DNA of 25,446 bases from an uncultured Bacteroidales bacterium (GTDB lineage: Bacteria; Bacteroidota; Bacteroidia; Bacteroidales; UBA932), in assembly GCA_946406095.1 (NCBI GenBank), contig CAMJJO010000011.1:1-25446 (forward strand). The letters run 5' to 3'. The notes under the pieces are model-generated. The model had not been told where the DNA came from. It saw only the letters and a program-made list of their open reading frames with translations, and searched no databases. The translations under genes were made by a program, and so were the position numbers. Shown here piece by piece: positions 22,864-25,446 of this stretch. How positions within the stretch are numbered: the first letter of the stretch is position 1; every line of letters starts with the position of its first letter.

Positions 22864-23693
22864 ACAAAGCCCTTCACATCCACGCAATAAAGGCTTTTCC
22901 CGCTGAAGAAGAGGGATTCCGGCTCGTTGGGTATGCCGGCGGCGCTGAGATCCCTGGCCCACAGTTCCACTCCGCTTTCCAGGTCGTAGCAGACAAGTGC
23001 GGAATCTCCTGCCATCCCGTATACCTGATACATCTTTCCGTCCTTTATAACCGCCCCTTGAGTGGCAAGCCTGAAGGCATAGTTGCGACGGCCCTGGATA
23101 TCGGCAGCGCTGATGCCAACCTCGCCATAGGAAACGGGAGGAAGCTTGAATCTGAGCAGCTGCAGGCCGTTTCCGCCGCGGGCGTCATTCCAGCTCTCGC
23201 GGCTGTAACCGGTGACATAGATCTCTCCCTTGTCGTTGTCCAGCACCAGATTGGGATACCAGACTCCCATGACGGCCGGTTCCGGAAGGGTGATCTTCTG
23301 AACCAGTTCGGCCTGGTAAGCCCCCTTCTTCCCGCTGATCCTGAACACGCAGATGCAGTGCTCCGCCCGGTTTTCCTGACTGACGTAGACCAGAGGCAGC
23401 CTGTCCCCTTTCTGAAGGTACGTGTCCGACACGCAGGCATTGTTGCAATGCCAGGTTTTCCGCCCTTCCAGGGGGATGCGCTGCAGATGCTCCCCCTTAC
23501 GCAGGGAATAGACGTCTATGGCGGGAGCGCCGTCCATGAACTGGAAAATGCAGTCGTCCATTGCGACACCTCCCTGCCGCGATCCGGGGGATGCGCTGGT
23601 GGGTTTCTGCTGGAAAACGAGCTCGAAGCTCTGGGCATTTGCAGCCCCTGCCATGAATATGGCAATGCTTATAGTGAGAAATATCCTTTTCAT
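22842..23693 (-). CDS. Exported beta-propeller-like protein of unknown function
   Basis: This 283-residue protein starts at ATG 23691-23693; a start six codons upstream would precede the signal peptide and cross the promoter. The signal peptide MKRIFLTISIAIFMAGAANA is cleaved before QSFELVFQ (about 20). The mature part has repeating blade-like beta segments, e.g. GVAMDDCIFQFMDGAPAIDVY, GVWYPNLVLDNDKGEIYVTGY, GAVIKDGKMYQVYGMAGDSAL and ESLFFSGKSLYCVDVKGFVYR, as in PQQ/WD-like propellers, but no family signature is clear. Five cysteines occur in the mature chain. It is probably periplasmic. Its 3' end overlaps GH13 by 22 bp, and its promoter faces away from that of the phosphofructokinase gene. 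Confidence 0.75.
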   Translation of the reverse strand: MKRIFLTISIAIFMAGAANAQSFELVFQQKPTSASPGSRQGGVAMDDCIFQFMDGAPAIDVYSLRKGEHLQRIPLEGRKTWHCNNACVSDTYLQKGDRLPLVYVSQENRAEHCICVFRISGKKGAYQAELVQKITLPEPAVMGVWYPNLVLDNDKGEIYVTGYSRESWNDARGGNGLQLLRFKLPPVSYGEVGISAADIQGRRNYAFRLATQGAVIKDGKMYQVYGMAGDSALVCYDLESGVELWARDLSAAGIPNEPESLFFSGKSLYCVDVKGFVYRCKDI

Positions 23694-23700
23694 ACTTTGG

Positions 23701-23708
23701 CAAAGATA
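23701..23708 (-). promoter_or_regulatory. -7 element of the exported propeller-like gene
   Basis: TATCTTTG on the minus strand is followed by 7 nt and the ATG at 23693, again predicting a leaderless or near-leaderless mRNA. It is 10 bp from the opposing phosphofructokinase -7 box. Confidence 0.6.
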
Positions 23709-23718
23709 CATTTTTTCT

Positions 23719-23726
23719 TAACTTTG
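23719..23726 (+). promoter_or_regulatory. -7 element of the phosphofructokinase gene
   Basis: TAACTTTG lies 33 nt before ATG 23760, giving a short AT-rich leader of about 28 nt. Its -33 region coincides with the divergent neighbour's start, so the two promoters should compete. Confidence 0.6.
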
Positions 23727-23759
23727 CGTGCGTATAATTAAGAAACTTCACTTTTAGTT

Positions 23760-24989
23760 ATGAAAGATTCAATAATCATCCTTTGCGGCGGCGGCCCTGC
23801 TCCGGGCATGAACACCGTCGTTTGCTCCGTAGCAAAAACATTCCTTTCCAATGGTTATCGCGTAATCGGCCTTCACGGCGGATATTCCGGGCTCTTCAGC
23901 AAGGCTCCCCGCACCGAAGACATCGACTTCTTCAAGGCAGACGCATACTTCAACCGCGGCGGTTCATATCTTCAGATGAGCCGTTTCAAACCTACGGATG
24001 AAGATTTCGAGAAGAACTTCAATCTCGAGCTCTTCAAAGACAACAACATCAAGCTGCTGGTCACCGTCGGCGGAGACGATACCGCATCCACCGCGAACCG
24101 TATCGCCAAGTTCCTCGAGGCAAAGCATTATCCCATCCACAACATCCACGTGCCCAAGACCATCGACAACGACCTTCCCCTTCCCGGAAACGCCCCTACT
24201 TTCGGCTTCAACTCCGCAAAGGACGAAGGCGCACACCTTGCACGCACTGTGTATGAGGATGCCCGCACTTCCGGCAACTGGCTGCTGATCAGCGCAATGG
24301 GCCGTAGCGCAGGCCACCTTGCCCTCGGAATCGGCGAGGCCACCCACTGCCCTATGACCATCATCCCCGAGATGTTCAACAAGACCGCCATCAGCCTCGA
24401 CAAGATAGTCAAGCTGGCTATTTCCGCTATCATCAAGCGCAAGATCCTGGGCATTCCTTACGGCACCGTAGTGGTGGCGGAAGGTGTCTTCCACGACCTC
24501 GATCCTCAGGAGATCAAGAACGCCGGCGTCAACATGACCTACGACGAGCACGGGCATCCCGAACTCGGCAAGATCAGCAAGGCAGTCCTCTTCAACGATA
24601 TCCTCGAGAAGGAATTCAAGAAGATCGGCCTCAAGATCAAGACCCGCCCCGTGGAGATCGGCTACGACGTCCGCTGCCAGGATCCTATCGGCTACGACCT
24701 TACCTACTGCACCGAACTCGCAATGGGAGCCTATGAGCTCTTTGCAAAGGGCGAGACCGGCTGCATGGTGTATGTGGATGCCGACGGCGAGGCTCATCCC
24801 CTCTACCTCAAAGACCTGCAGAATGCAGAAGGCAAGATTCCTCCGCGCCGCGTGAACATCGAAGGCGGCACCGCACAGAACTACTTCGCCCACATCTGCC
24901 ACTACGTCACCCCTGCAGACTACGAGGCGGCGAAGAAGTATGTCCCCAACCCCGAAGAATTCGATTTCAAGAAGATTCTCGGCTGGTAG
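23760..24989 (+). CDS. 6-phosphofructokinase, probably pyrophosphate-dependent
   Basis: This 409-residue protein phosphorylates fructose 6-phosphate to fructose 1,6-bisphosphate in glycolysis. PFK landmarks are GGGPAPGMNTV (10-20), VGGDDTAST (103-111), PKTIDNDLP (132-140), MGRSAGHLALG (180-190) and IIPEMF (201-206). Two residues discriminate the donor: ATP enzymes have Gly in GGDGS and Gly in PGTID, whereas PPi enzymes have Asp and Lys. Here they are D107 and K133, so PPi is the predicted donor and the reaction would be near equilibrium and reversible. The length exceeds the roughly 320 residues of bacterial ATP-PFKs. The ligA ATG follows the stop without a gap, implying cotranscription. Confidence 0.9.
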   Translation: MKDSIIILCGGGPAPGMNTVVCSVAKTFLSNGYRVIGLHGGYSGLFSKAPRTEDIDFFKADAYFNRGGSYLQMSRFKPTDEDFEKNFNLELFKDNNIKLLVTVGGDDTASTANRIAKFLEAKHYPIHNIHVPKTIDNDLPLPGNAPTFGFNSAKDEGAHLARTVYEDARTSGNWLLISAMGRSAGHLALGIGEATHCPMTIIPEMFNKTAISLDKIVKLAISAIIKRKILGIPYGTVVVAEGVFHDLDPQEIKNAGVNMTYDEHGHPELGKISKAVLFNDILEKEFKKIGLKIKTRPVEIGYDVRCQDPIGYDLTYCTELAMGAYELFAKGETGCMVYVDADGEAHPLYLKDLQNAEGKIPPRRVNIEGGTAQNYFAHICHYVTPADYEAAKKYVPNPEEFDFKKILGW

Positions 24990-25446
24990 ATGCAGAAAGA
25001 GGAAGCATATAGCAGGATACTGGAACTCAGGGGCATCCTGGAAGAGAACAGCCGGCGCTACTACGTCGACAACGCTCCCACGATGTCCGACTATGAGTAC
25101 GACCAGCTGATGCACGAATTGGAGGCCCTGGAGGCGGATTTTCCCGAATTCGCCTCCCCGGACTCCCCTTCCCGCAAGGTAGGCAGCGACCTGGAAACTC
25201 CTTCGGAGCCTTCCAGCCGCGAATTCGTCCAGCGCCCGCACCGCTATCCCATGCTTTCCCTCGGAAACACCTATTCCATCGCGGAGGTGGAAGAATTCTC
25301 CGCACGTGCCGACAAAACCCTCGGCACATCCTTCACCTATTGCTGCGAGTTGAAGTTCGACGGCACGGCCATCTGCCTTACCTACAGGAACGGCAAGCTC
25401 GTGCAGGCGCTCACCCGCGGGGACGGAGTGGTCGGGGACGATGTCA
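24990..25446 (+). CDS. ligA: NAD-dependent DNA ligase LigA, N-terminal part (partial)
   Basis: The gene runs off the right edge; 152 codons are present. The NAD-binding Ia domain shows the RRYYVDNAPTMSDYEYDQL segment (22-40), where YY-D and DYEYD bind NMN. The adenylation domain begins with HRYPMLSLGNTYS (84-96), the nucleophilic lysine motif ELKFDGTAI (K122) and LTRGDGVVGDDV. LigA seals nicks in replication and repair using NAD+ and is essential in most bacteria. ATG 24990 directly follows the phosphofructokinase stop codon (TAG at 24987-24989), so translation may be by reinitiation. The zinc finger, HhH and BRCT domains lie outside the window. Confidence 0.97.
   Translation, partial: MQKEEAYSRILELRGILEENSRRYYVDNAPTMSDYEYDQLMHELEALEADFPEFASPDSPSRKVGSDLETPSEPSSREFVQRPHRYPMLSLGNTYSIAEVEEFSARADKTLGTSFTYCCELKFDGTAICLTYRNGKLVQALTRGDGVVGDDV

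Noticed and set aside
1..25446. Mobile element, prophage or defence island
   Set aside because: No transposase, integrase, phage structural gene, restriction enzyme or toxin-antitoxin pair was found; the XRE protein alone does not support a prophage.

Overview
The window reads as a chromosomal segment of a Bacteroidota bacterium, most likely a GC-richer member of the Bacteroidales (Alistipes/Rikenellaceae-like or an uncultured gut or rumen relative). The support is: repeated TAnnTTTG -7 promoter elements; no Shine-Dalgarno-like starts; a lipoprotein-type TamA (TamL); a cysteate synthase; a 6-phosphofructokinase with pyrophosphate-type residues; Bacteroidota-style lipoproteins and outer-membrane barrels. 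Coding DNA is GC-rich and intergenic DNA strongly AT-rich. Species cannot be fixed from the sequence alone.

Layout. 1-2977: 3' end of an ABC-F ATPase gene, an M19 dipeptidase, a symmetric terminator-like hairpin, then leftward cinA and an XRE-type regulator. 2978-3432: the only long gene-free stretch, AT-rich with repeated TTTGTAAA boxes. 3433-5785: queA and an acyltransferase. 5868-7799: a Lys-rich outer-membrane protein and a lipoprotein, closed by a terminator that abuts the folE promoter. 7864-9376: folE and a convergent mscS-type channel gene. 9502-14939: pectinesterase lipoprotein, RlmD-like rRNA methyltransferase, Na+/Ca2+ exchanger and cysteate synthase, tightly spaced on one strand. 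14936-16092: two leftward small outer-membrane proteins. 16190-18618: GNAT-type acyltransferase and rarA. 18619-20790: leftward tamL, divergent from a TrmH-family methyltransferase that overlaps a cytoplasmic GH13 gene (20849-22863). 22842-23693: leftward exported protein of unknown function. 23760-25446: PPi-type phosphofructokinase and the 5' part of ligA.

How it works together. Most of this is core housekeeping: tRNA and rRNA modification, pterin synthesis, DNA repair and ligation, glycolysis, envelope assembly. I see no CRISPR array, insertion sequence, prophage, integrase or toxin-antitoxin module, and no clear new defence system. The most interesting points are: (1) seven genes whose -7 box ends only 4-7 nt before the ATG, predicting leaderless mRNAs; (2) the TTTGTAAA box cluster upstream of the XRE regulator; (3) a cysteate synthase close to a GNAT-type acyltransferase, suggestive of sulfonolipid metabolism; (4) four convergent gene pairs that touch or overlap with no room for a terminator; (5) departures from family motifs in CinA, the acyltransferase and the pectinesterase. 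Family assignments come from remembered motifs; no database search was run.
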